Source: Ottelia alismoides
Lineage: Eukaryota; Streptophyta; Magnoliopsida; Alismatales; Hydrocharitaceae
Assembly: GCA_037367405.1 (NCBI GenBank)
Contig: JAZKJV010006945.1
Location: 186,001-250,000 of the forward strand
Length of the DNA: 64,000 bases
Reading direction: 5' to 3'
This document shows positions 21,607 to 33,503 of the stretch, piece by piece. A program made the translations under genes and the position numbers. Position 1 is the first letter of the stretch. Every line of letters begins with the position of its first letter. The notes under the pieces were generated by a model. That model was given only the letters and a program-made list of their open reading frames with translations, was not told the origin of the DNA and did not search any database.

Positions 21607-21806
21607 AAGTATACTCCCAAATTTCGTGAAATTTCGGTGAAATTTCGATTTCGACGCCCTACCGAATCGAAGTATCGTTATATACCCTTAACAAATCTAA
21701 GCTGATTTTGATCGAAATTGACGAAATTTCGTCGAAATTTCAAAATTGTTTTGTTTTTTTCACTGTATCGAAATGAAATCGAAATCGAGATTTAAAACCT
21801 TGCCTC
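21607..21806. mobile_element. Putative small MITE-like insertion with AAATTTCG words
   Basis: The stretch between CAAGTATAC and TTTAAAACCTTG is full of GAAATTTCG and CGAAATTTC repeats and interrupts the gypsy integrase region, whose protein similarity resumes on both sides. The right end, read inward, is CAAGGTTTTAAATCTCG; the left end matches it only loosely. It is an inference that this is one mobile unit. Confidence 0.45.
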
Positions 21807-21959
21807 CAAGAGATCTATGGAGTAAAGAGTGTGGTCTCCACTTCACGCCAACTGAGAGGTGTGAGGCATCTCCGCTTGTATAGGGATGAATGGTGCAATG
21901 CTGATACTGGAACGATGGTTGTTGTTGTACATGAACTCTACTAAAGACAGGTAGTCCTT

Positions 21960-22560
21960 CTAGGACCCTTTCCACTCCATAGTGCATTCATACAACAAAT
22001 CCTCAAGTGTTTGAATGGTACGCTCACTCTGACCATCGGTTTTCGGATGATATGCAGAACTCATTTTCAGTTCTGTCTGTAGTGTTGACATGAACTGGTG
22101 CCAGTAGTGAGATGTGAACCTCGAGTCTCTGTCAAACACTACCTTACGTGGTATATCATGAAGCTTGATAATGTTCTGCACATATAATCTGGCCATTCTA
22201 AATGGAGTGTAGGTCATGCTGACAGGTATGAAATGGGCTGACTTGGTCAACCTGTAAAAAATGACCCAAATAGCATCATGGCCACTTGGTGTCCTTGGTA
22301 GTCCAGTGAAAAAATACGTAGAAATACTCTTGCACTTTCGCCCGGGAATGGGGAGAGACTGCAATATCCCTGGCAGTTTCCTATGCTCAGCTTTGACCAT
22401 CTGATAGGTCAAGCATCTGCTAACATGATGTGCCACATCGCGTTTCATCCCGTCCCACCAGAAATGTTGGCGTAGATCTATAATACATCTTTATGCTGCC
22501 AGTATGAATAGACAATCGTGAATCATTTGCCTCATCAAGAATGTCTCTACGTAACTGCTC
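21960..22560 (-). pseudogene. Gypsy integrase (H2C2 zinc finger and core)
   Basis: MKRDVAHHVSRCLTYQMVKAEH is the end of the zinc-binding H2C2 region. IWVIFYRLTKSAHFIPV, RKVVFDRDSRFTSHYW and SSAYHPKTDGQSERTIQTLED are the D,D,E core. The 162-codon frame 21960-22448 is open; a frameshift separates it from the frame upstream (22420-22665). Confidence 0.9.
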
Positions 22561-22688
22561 ATTGTTAAGTACTATGATCCGACCATCCTTCCATAAAATG
22601 GACTCTGTCACCACAAAATCATCACATTCGTCCTTGATGGCACGCATGTATCTGTCTTTGATCAAAGGATCTGTATTCTGACCTTCTA

Positions 22689-23390
22689 CTATGCGATCCC
22701 ATAGACTACTGAACGCGGAGGCACGACAGTAGATATGGACCCACTCTCATGAGGGTGCCAATCAATCAAAGCTATGAGCATATCCCATGTATATAAGCGT
22801 GTTGTCATACCCTCTACATGAGTTCTCTTGCTAATCGCACCAGCCACCACATTTCCCTTATCAGTTTGGTAAGAGATTGTGCAGTAGTAATCCTCCAGTA
22901 GCTCAAGCCACATGCGTTGTCTTATTTTCAGCTCCTTCTGATCGAAGATGTATTCCAGACTCTTGTGGCCTATGAAAATTTCAAAGTTTACCCTATAGAG
23001 ATAGTGGCATCGGATCTTCAAAGTAAAGACAACTGCTACTAACTGCAAGTCATGGGTGGGGTAATTTCGCTCATGCGTCCTCAACAAGCGTGATGCATAT
23101 GCAATCACGTGACATCGCTACATCAGGACCGCTCCTAGTCCTTCTCCTGAGGCATCCGTGTATATTGTATAATCCTGAGTGCCTGAAGTAAGTGCAAGAA
23201 TGGGCATAGTAGTTAATCTTTCCTTCAATGCATTGAAGACCTGCTCACATGAATCGTACCAAATTAAAGGAACTCCCTTCTGTGTCAATCGTGCCAAGGG
23301 AAGACGAAGCGTCTGTAATAACCCGCTAGTACAAGAAGCTACGAATCTGAGTGACTGTCTTGGGCTGTTCCCAAGACACAACTGCCTCAA
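22689..23390 (-). pseudogene. Gypsy RNase H
   Basis: The frame 23118-23390 includes KGVPLIWYDSCEQVFNALK and YTIYTDASGEGLGAVLM. After a stop the frame 22689-23108 continues with IAYASRLLRTHERNYPTHDLQL, HKSLEYIFDQKEL and the GNVVAGAISKR end (usually ADALSRK). Catalytic Asp of TDAS is present. Confidence 0.88.
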
Positions 23391-23457
23391 TCCTCACAGG
23401 ATCAACTGTGATACATTCTCCATAAATAACATGCACAAGAAATGAGACATGTAATAA

Positions 23458-23870
23458 TCATAACTCATACTTGCTCAGCTTGGCATACAATTTGTGTTCT
23501 CGAAGTGTGTCTAGGACTATCTTCAGATCATTTGCGTACACATCGTCAATGAATACGACCATGAACTTGTCCAAGTATGGACGGAAAATCATGTTCATCA
23601 TGTCCATGAATGTTGTAGAAGCATTGGTGAGTCCAAATGACATCATAATAAACTCGTAATACCCATATTGAGTCCTGAAAGCTGTCTTCGTAATATTTGA
23701 TTCTCGAATCCTCAGCTGATGGTAGACTGATCTAAGATCGATCTTCAAAAACAACGAAGATCCCTGTAGATGATCAAACAAGTCATCAATGTGTGACATA
23801 GGATAACGGTTCTTCACCATTCTCTTGTTCAGATGTCGGTAGTTGATGCATAATCTCATCGATCCATCCT
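23458..23870 (-). pseudogene. Gypsy reverse transcriptase
   Basis: [64 protein letters not shown] text and FMVVFIDDV are the RT palm blocks. The FIDD catalytic pair is intact here, but the sequence directly after it is shortened ([12 protein letters not shown] against DDVLIYSR-type text in other copies), so part of the thumb link is deleted. Confidence 0.9.
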
Positions 23871-24023
23871 TCTTCCTGACAAAAAGAACGGGAGTACCCC
23901 CTGACGAGCATGAAAGTCAGACTAAGTAAGGTGAAGTGCTCAGCCTCACGAAATCCAAGTCAAGTAACTCTTGTAGCCGCACCTTCAACTCTCTCAACTC
24001 GGCTGGTGTCATGCGATATGAAG

Positions 24024-24790
24024 TTATCGAGATCGGTTGTGTATCTCATAGTAATGTGATCTCGAACTCAATCTCTCTCTCTCAGGAGGTAACCCTGGTA
24101 AATCATCAAAAAATACATCTAGGAAGTCTGATACTACTCTGATGTCTTGGGTCATCGGCTCTCTATTAGATATCTCTCTGACGAATGATAAAAATGTGTC
24201 ACATCTTTGATCAACAAGTCTATGAGCTCTCAACATTGAAATGTACTCCATTTTGGAGTCATGTAATGTACCCTCAAAATTGAACTCAGGTAAGTCCAGA
24301 ATCCTGAAGACAACTGTCTTCTTAAAACAATTAAACATGGCATGATGAGCTGATAACCAATCTATGCTCAAAATAAGGTCAAATTCATCAAGTTATAGTA
24401 AGAGACAATCTGTGATCATCTCGTGATCGCCAATCAACACTGACAAACCTCTGACTATCAGTCGAATGATGAAAAACTAGCCACCTGGCCCATGGACGTG
24501 ATAAGGAGGATATAGGGCCTTTGCAACTCTACCTACTAAAGCTAGTAATCTCGAAATGATGAACGAATGGGTATTCCTAAGGATAATTGATTGTGCTTTT
24601 CTCTTCTTGGGTACAATATAAAAATTAATTGCAAAAAGGTGACATATGTGGTTGTTGAATTTGAATGTCATTCTTTCACTTTTCAGACTTGCGATAAGTC
24701 GAAGGACTGTCGCTATTCGAGAACTTAATGCGATCAGAATTTTAATACTACGAATGTGTATAGCAAGGAGCCACATATCTGATACCATTT
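24024..24790 (-). pseudogene. Gypsy protease region and RT leader
   Basis: LSIDWLSAHHAMFNCFKKTVVF and VSDFLDVFFDDLPGLPPERE are the conserved stretch after the gypsy aspartic protease. The active-site part itself is unclear. The fragment starts near AAATGGTATCAGATATG (minus strand, about 24785), which resembles a primer-binding site, as if gag had been deleted between it and the protease. Confidence 0.7.
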
Positions 24791-27060
24791 AATATTAGAC
24801 GCTCACGCAGGATCTGAGTTACCCATTTACACATCATTCGCAGTATTACGTTCGCTATAGGTCGTATTAGATTACAAAAAATGAGGAAAATTTTTCGTTC
24901 TTCGAATGCCATTCGCAATAATGATAAACAAGCACAGAACTCACAAGTGTCACCAAATTCAAATTTGCATTAATTTTCATATATATATATATGTTAAAAA
25001 AATGACATTATGGATATGTATCCCAAAATATAACAGAAGAGAAAGAAATAAACACATGAGTTACATATATCCTGAACAAAATCTATAATGTGTACCGTAA
25101 AAGGAAACTGTCTGAACCGCGGAAGCTCAAGGTCCAGCTATCAATCTACAGAGTCGCATGCGCCTTTCCTTCCAATCATGTTAGGAAGAAAAGGATGTCA
25201 ACAAAGGTTGAGTACAATCTAATTTATTAAAATTAACATGTATTCAATGGTTTCAAAAGAAAGCAGGTAGATTGGTATTGCCGTGTAAATTTAATAAGCT
25301 ACCTACGTAGAAATTGGCTTTCAAACTGTTTTATATATGAATCCTCTTGTTCAGTCACCACCTCACTATTTCCACTTAATGTTCTTATTTAATTATAAGA
25401 TCCATGTTTAGATAAACATCATTTTATCATTTATAAGACATGTTGACAGATCTTAAAAGATGTAGATGAAGTGTTTCCTGTTTTGATATTAGTCCTTGTC
25501 CAACTCCTTAAGTTTAGTGGATAGTTTGTGATCTTGGTCCGAGTGAGACTTCACACTGACTCTAAGGCACGAAGAACGCCTTAGGGTTGATGTGCCTCTA
25601 TAGGCATGCGGTGGAGTGTAATGCATCCTAACTAAGTCCCAACACGTCCACTAACTTCACCTAACATGTAGTAGTAGCTCTCATTCTAGTGCAGGAGATT
25701 TTTATGCCACTATCTTTTGTTCCTTTCTATTGTGTGAGACGTCACATGTGATGATGAATCTTACTAAATATTGATGATTGATAATTTTCAGTATCTAATC
25801 TCTTTTCTTGCCAACACCTATTAGTGGAACAGTAACCACAACTCTACTCCATCTGACAACGATCTTTGCTTCGTCAGGACCTATTGGCAGAATAGTAATA
25901 AAAAACTTAAGCGGTGAGGAAGCTTCCTAAGAGACTCTTCTGTCTCGCACTCCTAGTGGAAGTGCAGTCCAGGAGAGGACTAGGCACACTTCAAAACTAC
26001 GCCCCTGAGACGGGTGGGAGAGACTCGCTGGTCTGAGTCACTCCAAAAACTGCTCCGACCGTTATGGGCAAAACAAGCTCGAAAAGCAAAATCAAGGGTC
26101 CTCTAGCCTAGGTACCCTACTGAAATAGGGTCAGCGGAACTGGTCAAAAACTTGGATCCCAATGAAGCACAAAAACACTGTGAGCTCGCGTAAAATCGTA
26201 CAATGGACTGGGATCCTAGACCCGTGCACTAGGCGACCGCTGCCCTAACCGGGCTTCCTATCTCTCGTCCAGCTGACGGTCACTGTGCCCTCGCACGGTC
26301 AGGTGTAAGGGTCACCATGACAGATGCTATTAGTTGACATCACTGATTTACCATCATATTTACTTACTTGATTACACCTTCCTTTCTCTATCTCTTATGT
26401 GACCAACTTTACAGGTCAAGGTATATTGTCTACAATTTTATTAATAGTGTTTTATAATTAGTGGAGTATGCTTAAAGGATTATTTCATTCAAGTCATGAT
26501 GCCAAGACCACCATATATACATCTTAAAGATGAGCAATCACATAAACGAGGTCATAACTGATTTTGATAGAGGTATAAGATTTGGTTACATGATATTAAA
26601 AAGTGCAGGTTTACTTATTTAACACTAAAACTGAGTGAATTAAACAATGGTTCCTCCACTATGTAGGTATTCCCTCATCTTTGTTTAATTATCCAAAGGA
26701 TCAACTCAATTGGATGGGGATCATTTATCTCATGAGTAAATTACAAAAATGGCCATGACTATGTCTTTATTCTCAATCGACGATTTCATTTTTCTAACAC
26801 AGAGTAACGCCGACATATAAGGATCATTAAAGCTTCCAGAGGTTTGTATGCGAGAAGCTCAAATTGGATCAAGTAGCTGAAACGATCTGGATACCTGGAA
26901 ATCAACAAGTGGTCAATTCAACTTCATTGAAATCTTTATTATGTACTTAATAGAGTCTAGCCGGTTGTTTCAAATTCCTACGGGCAAAAATAAGACATTT
27001 ATTCAATCTGTTCTAAACTAGATGATCGGGATAAAGTGTCAAATAATTTACTAAGGGAAA
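24791..27060. other. Non-coding intron stretch, no gene recognised
   Basis: No frame resembles a protein. It has an (AT) run near 24975 and a GC-richer part (about 25540-26320) with phrases such as GCCTTAGGGTTGATG that look LTR-like, but no partner was found in the window. Confidence 0.4.
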
Positions 27061-27450
27061 AAGGAGCCTAGCTCGGCAGGTGCAGGTAACTCCCTACACC
27101 CAGCTTAATTTTTCATTATTTTTTGATTTTTTTGAAATGAAGCATTGGGGTATTTAGATCACCATGTATCACCATGTTCTCATTCCAAATTCAACTTAAT
27201 CCGAGACTTCTATCATTTCCATCAATACTACCGAATTTTAACGGTTTCAGAATTGCTGAAATCGACTCTGTCTAGATGAACATGTTAGGAATGTTTGTTT
27301 TGCATGAAACTTGAAACACATATTCCCCTTAACATATTAAGTAAATCCCCCCAACTTTTATTTCAAAAAAATAAAAAAATAGTCGAAAAGTGGGGTGGGT
27401 GCAGGGAGTTTCCTACACCCCAGGGTACAGGCTCCCTGCCCCCATTTAAT
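27061..27450. mobile_element. MITE-like element with long terminal inverted repeats
   Basis: The left end (GGTGCAGGTAACTCCCTACA, then TTATTTTTTGATTTTTTTGAAAT) matches the reverse complement of the right end (GGTGTAGGAAACTCCCTGCA, then TATTTTTTTATTTTTTTGAAAT) for about 65 bases; a weaker GGAGCCT match lies outside it. The element is about 390 bases with no coding frame. A target duplication was not found, so ends are approximate. Confidence 0.65.
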
Positions 27451-28531
27451 AATCCATTATATATATATTTATTTAGTTCCATTTAACTACTTGGAAAAGT
27501 GCCAAAAAAATTACAAGATACTACTGTAGTAAACATATCCTTGTTCATGAACAACCAGTTCTGAATAATTCGGGATCATCTTAAAGTGAGCTATCAAGAT
27601 TGAAAGCAGTAATCTAATAAGATGCACATCACTCAACTCTCAGAAACTAATAAGTAAAGAAGGAACCTGCCCAACACAATGGAGGCAAGCATGTGCCTAA
27701 ACTAGATGACCCCACATGGATTTAGGATCATGTTGGACTGCATCTGGTAATAGAGCAAGAGCGGCGTATTGCGCCAAATATAAATCTAGCGAAATTGGTA
27801 TAATCTAATGCCATGTGAACTGAGATTTGTGGGATTGTGTGCATCGAAAAGTTGGAGTGGACTTAGAGTCCAACTTTCAATCTCTCTTTCCAGGTGATGC
27901 ATGTTTCACCTTAATCCAACATTTTTCATAGTGAAATTTGCTTAGCATCCTCTGAATTATAATAACATATCTAACTGATCTTTGTATTGAGAAAACGTGT
28001 GAAAAACCAATTGGCATACAGATCATGTTATGTTAATAAAATCTCTTTTACAACCATGTTAAATAACTCACTAACTTAAGACTGTACATCTATCCCCAAG
28101 TTAGTAGAAAAATTAAGCAGAAGCAAGATTAGGATTATGTACAGATTTTTGTTACAAAATCACTTGCATTGGATATGAAGTGGGTAATGACCTTTCATAT
28201 CATATATCAAGATGTAAATTTTAATCAGGTCAAAAATAAACATTAATCTCTTTCGTCCCAGAATTAAGGGGATGTCTACGTGGAATAAAACAATAGATTG
28301 CATGCACAAAATAGATCAAAGTGTCAATAATAATTTCTCCAATGAGTCAAATAAGTACCAACTACAGAAAGGTAGATTTGATGGTAATCCCTTGCGGATT
28401 ATTTCATACACGAATGGGAATAATCAATTCCTTAACCAATTGTCAATGAACGGTATGTTCAGGAAACGACTATAAAATTCAAAACTCAAGGTGACTCGTA
28501 TCAAACTAATCAGCCCAAATTTCAGAACACA
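27451..28531. other. Non-coding intron stretch, nothing recognised
   Basis: AT-rich DNA without protein similarity or a repeat partner. Confidence 0.4.
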
Positions 28532-28864
28532 CTAATTCTTCCAGAATTTCATCTTGGAGTCTAACAAAGGACACAAAATGCCATTTAAATCAACCAAAAT
28601 CCATGGAGAGAATAAAAAGGAGGTTTGAATTTGGAGTTTATATTTCATGAATGGCAGCAAAAGGAGAAATGAATTGTACCTTGGATCCTCCAAGATTGGA
28701 GGATCAAATTGCATACAGGAGGGGGCTGCTGTTGCAGCAGCTTCCAGATGAAGAGGAGCAACTATTTGGGCTGCTGGGAGCAGCAGCTCCTGTGCCCAAG
28801 TCGACAGCAGTAGCAGCTGCACTTGAAGCTCAAGAAAATCAGCTTCCAAGTTGCTGGACGACAA
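28532..28864 (-). other. Open frame rich in Leu, Ala and Gln, of doubtful nature
   Basis: A 110-codon minus frame that opens MSSSNLEADFLELQVQ and contains ILEDPRYNS. It lies just downstream (minus sense) of the LTR-like repeat at 28941-29090, as a retroelement leader would. A GT after CCAAG near 28680 could be a splice donor. A perfect 10-base inverted repeat (GATCCTCCAA and TTGGAGGATC, 28684-28705) lies within. I do not recognise a protein; it may be noise. Confidence 0.2.
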
Positions 28865-28940
28865 CTTAAAGAGGGAAAAAGGGGACTCCAGGCCTTAAGC
28901 TACATCCTACTGCACATTTTCTTGAGGGTTGCTTAGTAGT

Positions 28941-29130
28941 AGTACCTTGCCGCAGATGGGGAGCACCAACAACTGCAACAGGGGGCCTCCAACAGCTCCT
29001 CCAGCTGTTGTTGATATGTAGCAGCAACATAATGATGTGTTGCACTCTCTCCAGCAGAAGTTAGAGAAGGAAGGGGGGCTCCTCGGTGGCAGTATATAAA
29101 GGATAGTTTCTTTAAATGGTTGTTTAGTTA
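28941..29130 (-). repeat. Second copy of the LTR-like segment at 20032-20175
   Basis: GCAACAGGGGGCCTCCAACA, CTCCTCCAGCTG and GATATGTAGCAGCAACA occur in the same order and orientation as at 20060-20115, with about 88 percent identity by eye over 145 bases. Beyond it lies a TATA-like TTTATATACTGCC (minus strand, about 29085-29097). It could be the remains of the 5' LTR of the gypsy element, or a solo LTR of the same family. Confidence 0.55.
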
Positions 29131-30670
29131 TGGCAGCCATTTCTCAATGCTTTATTACCTAATACTTGAGAATAAAGGATCATGTTTTATTACGTGCCTT
29201 TGCCAATATCTCCTCCCTTCCTTTCTATAATGTCATATTAGTGTCATGATTTTAGGATCTACCTAGGCCAATGAGAGTTCTTCCCTAAGCATGATTATTT
29301 AGGTAGTCATAACATGGATTTTTGTTGAAGTTATATTTTGTGCTTCAAAATTTGTGTCTAGGATACGGGTCTTTCACTGCTTCGCCACACCTACTGCATG
29401 TCGCCTCTGCCCTAGGAAATAATCTAGCTCTCCTAGCACCAGTCATAACCTTCCTTCTTCTCAGTAGAAAAAATAAGACCCGTATCCTAGAAACGATCTC
29501 CCATGTCTAGATCTTAGCACATTCCCAGTCAATCTCCTTAACTCTGACCACCAGAGGAGCAGAAATAACACCATACGCCTTCTTAACCGAGAACGCCCCA
29601 TCTCACACCATGAATCTCTCCCATCAGATGGCTCTTCCATCCTTGTAAGCTTGGTCGAGAAGCTCAAAATGTCCTCCACTTGTTGATCTGACAACTCTGC
29701 TGTCAAGTCAGGAGTTCAATAGCCCCCTGCCCAAACCTCATCCAACGCAACCTCCTTATCTTGCGCCAAAGCAAAGAGACTAGGGTACAGAACACATAAC
29801 ATACCCTCCTCTGCCCAATCATCCTTTCAAAATCAGAAACCCTAGTACCGACCGAAACGAGAGCATCACATTGACCCAAAAAGCATCACATTATGGTCAC
29901 CTCCAACCTGCCATGGGATATTCAGAAAATCTTCCCTGACAATCCGCATCTTACCCCAAAGAGCAAAGTCATGCCAGACCCATATGAGCCATAAATTACG
30001 GATAACAGGATCCTACCTTCGTCAAACTTCTGCTGCAGGACCACATGCATCGAATTCTGAGCCACACGATCTACCACCAACTCTAGACATCCACATCCCA
30101 CGGCATCACTACACCTCCAGCACTACCAACGATCGGGACTGTGTGAAACTCCGAAAGTTGATTCTCTCCCACCGACCACGACATACCCGAACCCCAATCT
30201 GCCAACTTCAACTCTTGCAGAAACACCTCATCGGCACACCAAGCCACCAAGAAATCACTCATGACCCTTCTTTTATCTCTATTGCCAAACCCTCACACAA
30301 TCCAAGTCACATACTTCATGACCCACTTGAAGGGTTAATGTCAGGTAGAACAACCACAATCCATTCCACAACCCGCATGCGAGCGTCGACTGCAGTAGCC
30401 ACAACATCCCCAACACCCTTTGAGCCCTCAACCGGCTCAATCTCCATAGTTCCTTCCTCCCCCAGCTCCTAACTTCCTATAGAAGGAAAGCCCCTGACTG
30501 GTCCTCCAACTCCATCTCTAGCCACGAATAGGCCTCCAGCTTCCTCCTTTTTCTCGAGAATGAGAGGGACAAAATCCCTTAGACTTCGGCATCCCATCGC
30601 CCAATGCCAGTCGCCTTCTTCTACAAGCCCTCTCAGCCTCCACCAACCTCTTCTCAAGTTTACTCGCTTG
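29131..30670. other. Unassigned, possibly LINE-derived, sequence interrupted by a copia-type element
   Basis: Decayed frames in both strands. The sequence is continuous in style with 33504-34060 across the element 30676-33498, as shown by the CCTCC duplication at the junctions. A LINE ORF1 origin on the minus strand was considered from the composition (Arg/Gly/Leu-rich frames) but no diagnostic motif was seen. Confidence 0.25.
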
Positions 30671-30675
30671 CCTCC

Positions 30676-31002
30676 TATTGTAGTATTTGTTTATATGCGT
30701 CACTTATGTAGAGAGATGGGTAAATGGATCCCTCGAAGATCAATTTACCACATCCAAGTCTTTAGTCCGACATCTGTCAGTAGAGAGATGTGGAGACTCG
30801 GTGGGGGCTATATATAGACCTCCACACCCATTGTATCCAGTGAGAAAGTGAACGAACACTTCGGCCCTTTGAGGCGTTCTCCCGTGGTTTCACCCCGCTC
30901 CTTAGGGAGTAGGGTTCCACGTAAAATCTTTGTGTTCCAAGTTTATATTTCTAGTTCATGCTATGTTTATCATTTTCGCTTCCACATTCCTATTTTCTAA
31001 CA
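30676..31002 (+). repeat. 5' LTR of the non-autonomous copia-type element
   Basis: Starts TATTGTAGTATTTG (TGTTGGAG in the 3' copy) and ends TTTTCTAACA. It carries GGCTATATATAGACC and the GTGAGAAAGTGAA and GGGTTCCACGTAAAATCT blocks that recur in the 3' LTR. By eye the two LTRs are about 88-90 percent identical, with a deletion of about 15 bases in the 3' one. Confidence 0.85.
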
Positions 31003-31014
31003 TGGTATCGGAGC
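31003..31014 (+). other. Primer-binding site (initiator-Met tRNA type)
   Basis: TGGTATCGGAGC follows the LTR end directly; the usual plant form is TGGTATCAGAGC. Confidence 0.8.
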
Positions 31015-33187
31015 GGGTCGTTTCTTGAGGATTATTTTATGTTTGTTCGAGTTTTTGTAATTTATTTGAGATCTGTTCAAGAGTTCTAGGGTTTCATTAA
31101 ACCCTAATCAGTTCCGTTCTATGATTGCATATCTATTTATATTCGTGATTTTGTGCAAGAAAATCATAGGGTTACAAAACCCTAATTCAACAGGCTGATC
31201 TCAAGGCAACTTCGCGTCGTCGCACATTTGCGATCTCCAGCAGGTCGATCTCCAGTAGGCCGATCCCAGTCCAAGTTCGAGGAACCAAGTCCTCCCAGCA
31301 AGCAGCGGGCGGGATGAATATCCAGCAATCGCCGTGCGAACTCCTCTCAGCAGGGCGCACAACCATCTCCTGGCGGTGCACCATCAGAGCACATCCGATC
31401 TGTGACTCACTGTTCCAGTTCTAGCAACACACCTTCACGCAGCGGGGTACCTCTCCAACACCGTTGCCCTATCTCCTGCTCTTCCAGCGTCGTTGCGCGT
31501 ACAAGAGAAGCCCAAGCTTCTCGCACAAGCTGTCTTCCAAGTGGAGGCACGCTCAAAGCCATCACGCGATCTATACCTTCGCGTACATCTCGCAGCACCG
31601 GCTCCTCCACTGCAAACCACGCACATTGTCTCGCTACCGTCTCTCCCTCTCGTTTGTCAGTGCGCAGGTCCCAAGCAGTGGGACTCCTCCAGGTACCGCC
31701 CCATCAGCGCACTGCAGATGACGATGCCCGATCACCAGTATACAAGCATCAAGCGAGCCCTTCTTCCATTCATGACAACTAGAAACGAAGCCTCTTCTTC
31801 AAGCAACTCCAAGAGGTGTTGCCCCTCCAAGGCTGATCTTCCTTCGCAGTAGTGGCAACCCCTTCCACAAAGCCCCCCCTCTCGTGGCAGCACCTTTCGT
31901 GAGACGGGTTTATATGGAAATCCTATTTTTTTAGCAGAAAGGGACTTGATGGCCTTTTAATTAAAAGACATCGTACTTCTCTACATTAAAAAAAGGTAAG
32001 GGAGGCCAATTTTGTTTCGGCCCAACTAGGCCACAAAAATAACCCCAATAGTATTTAAAAAACACGGAAGGGGGGGGTTAAAAATTGGAGCCGTGAGTTT
32101 TTGTAAAAAATGAAAGAGAAAAGGCAAAGTGTACAAAAAAAGAAAAAGAAAAGAGCCGTACACGAAAAGGAAAAAGTGGGACAAAAAGGGGGATCGTACA
32201 AAAAAATCCGTACGAAGGAAAAAATGTGTTTTGAAAAAAACAGAGAGAAGCAGAAGAAAAGTCAAGAAAATTTGTGACGGCTTATTGGTCTTTGCTTTCC
32301 CCATTTGTCATGTCTTCTCCCAACTTTGTCGATGCCATTGATTTTCGACAAGTATGGGAGAAAGGGGAAGTATTGTGTATAGTCATAGGTTAGATCCAGA
32401 TGTCAAATTCCATACCAGCCAGTTTCTAGACTCTATAGATGATCAGATATTCAGACTCGACGCTCAGATGACTTCCAAGTCTTCAGTTTCAGACACACAC
32501 ATGTATGCGGTCTTCTTTTCAGATGTGCACATGTTTGCCATCTTTTATGTGGTCCTCATCTTTTCTGTTTCGGCTAGGGTTTTCATGTGTTCCACAGGGA
32601 CTCCTGAGTAGAGATCCCATTCCCTATGCCATGTGGACTAGGATTTTCATGTGGTTTCATAGGGACTCCATAGCAGAGTACCATTCTCTATGCCAGATGG
32701 GAGAGATCCAGTTCTCCGACGAGGAGACTTCTTTAGACTCCATTCTCAAGCGATCGTGAACTCCAGTACGGGATCCTTCTGAGGTTCCTATGAGAGAGAA
32801 CCCACTTCGAGGTCCCTATGAGAGAGACCCATCTTCAGAGATCTGCCTATGGATAATTAGCGATGCTCTTTTCGGCCCTTTCAGAGATGGAGCACTTGTC
32901 CACATGTTGTGGCGGGCCAGAGTTCTCCATGTAGAGACTCATTCTTCAGTTGCAGTGACTCTGACGGGCATAGTACAAAACACATGCTCTCCGACGAGGA
33001 GATTTAGTTGACTCACACTCCAGCCCGTTCGTCCTCCTCACCTGCACGGTGTGAGAAGCAACGTCCTCGACAGTAGCCGACAGTTGTGCGGGTTGAGTTG
33101 ATATTGTCTGTAGTGTCCTGTATTGTAAGTTGAGATTTCTTTCTTTTTGTCCAAGCTGAGCATTGCATGCTCCAACTTGAGGGGGAG

Positions 33188-33498
33188 TGTTGGAGTATTT
33201 GTTTATATGCGTCACTTATGTAGAGAGATGGGTAAATGAATCTTCCCACATCCAAGTCTTTAGTCCCACATCTACAAGTTGGGAGATGTGGAGACTCAGT
33301 AGGGGCTATATATAGACCTCCACACCCATTGTATCTAGTGAGAAAGTGAATGAACACATCAATCCTTTGAGGCATTATCCCGTGGTTTCATCCTGCTCCT
33401 TAGGGAGTAGGGTTCCACGTAAAATCTCTGTGTTCCAAGTTTATATTTCTAGTTCATGCTCTGTTTATCATTTTCTCTTCCGTATTCCTATTTTCTAA
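33188..33498 (+). repeat. 3' LTR of the non-autonomous copia-type element
   Basis: Begins TGTTGGAGTATTTG right after the purine tract. It ends TTTTCTAA, lacking the last CA, directly before the CCTCC target duplication. Confidence 0.85.
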
Positions 33499-33503
33499 CC
33501 TCC

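Larger units (their letters stand above)
20031..24790 (-). mobile_element. Ty3/gypsy (chromovirus-type) retrotransposon, 5'-deleted and decayed
   Basis: Minus-strand order is protease-linked region, reverse transcriptase, RNase H, integrase, then a C-terminal chromodomain-like end, followed by a 3' LTR starting TGTGACATCC at 20811. No gag was found. Frames are interrupted by stops and by a MITE-like insertion at 21607-21806. A second family member on the + strand lies at about 41945-43804 and 47905-51790. It lies antisense to the host gene. Confidence 0.82.
30676..33498 (+). mobile_element. Non-autonomous copia-type LTR element with target duplication
   Basis: 5' LTR 30676-31002, primer site TGGTATCGGAGC at 31003-31014, purine tract GAGGGGGAG at 33179-33187, 3' LTR 33188-33498. 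CCTCC flanks the element at 30671-30675 and 33499-33503. The 2.2 kb interior has no gag, integrase or RT similarity, so it must have depended on a partner. Each LTR contains CTATATATAGACC, a TATA box. The interior has a tandem duplication of about 65 bases at 32578-32705 and a purine-rich run at 32110-32265. Confidence 0.82.

Noticed and set aside
29984..30472. 162-codon + strand frame as a gene
   Set aside because: Pro/His/Ser/Thr-rich with no recognisable domain, in a region interrupted by a retroelement; more likely the shadow of decayed repeat sequence.
31402..31852. Overlapping frames up to 126 codons within 30676-33498
   Set aside because: They lie in the interior of a non-autonomous LTR element, overlap in several phases and match no protein.
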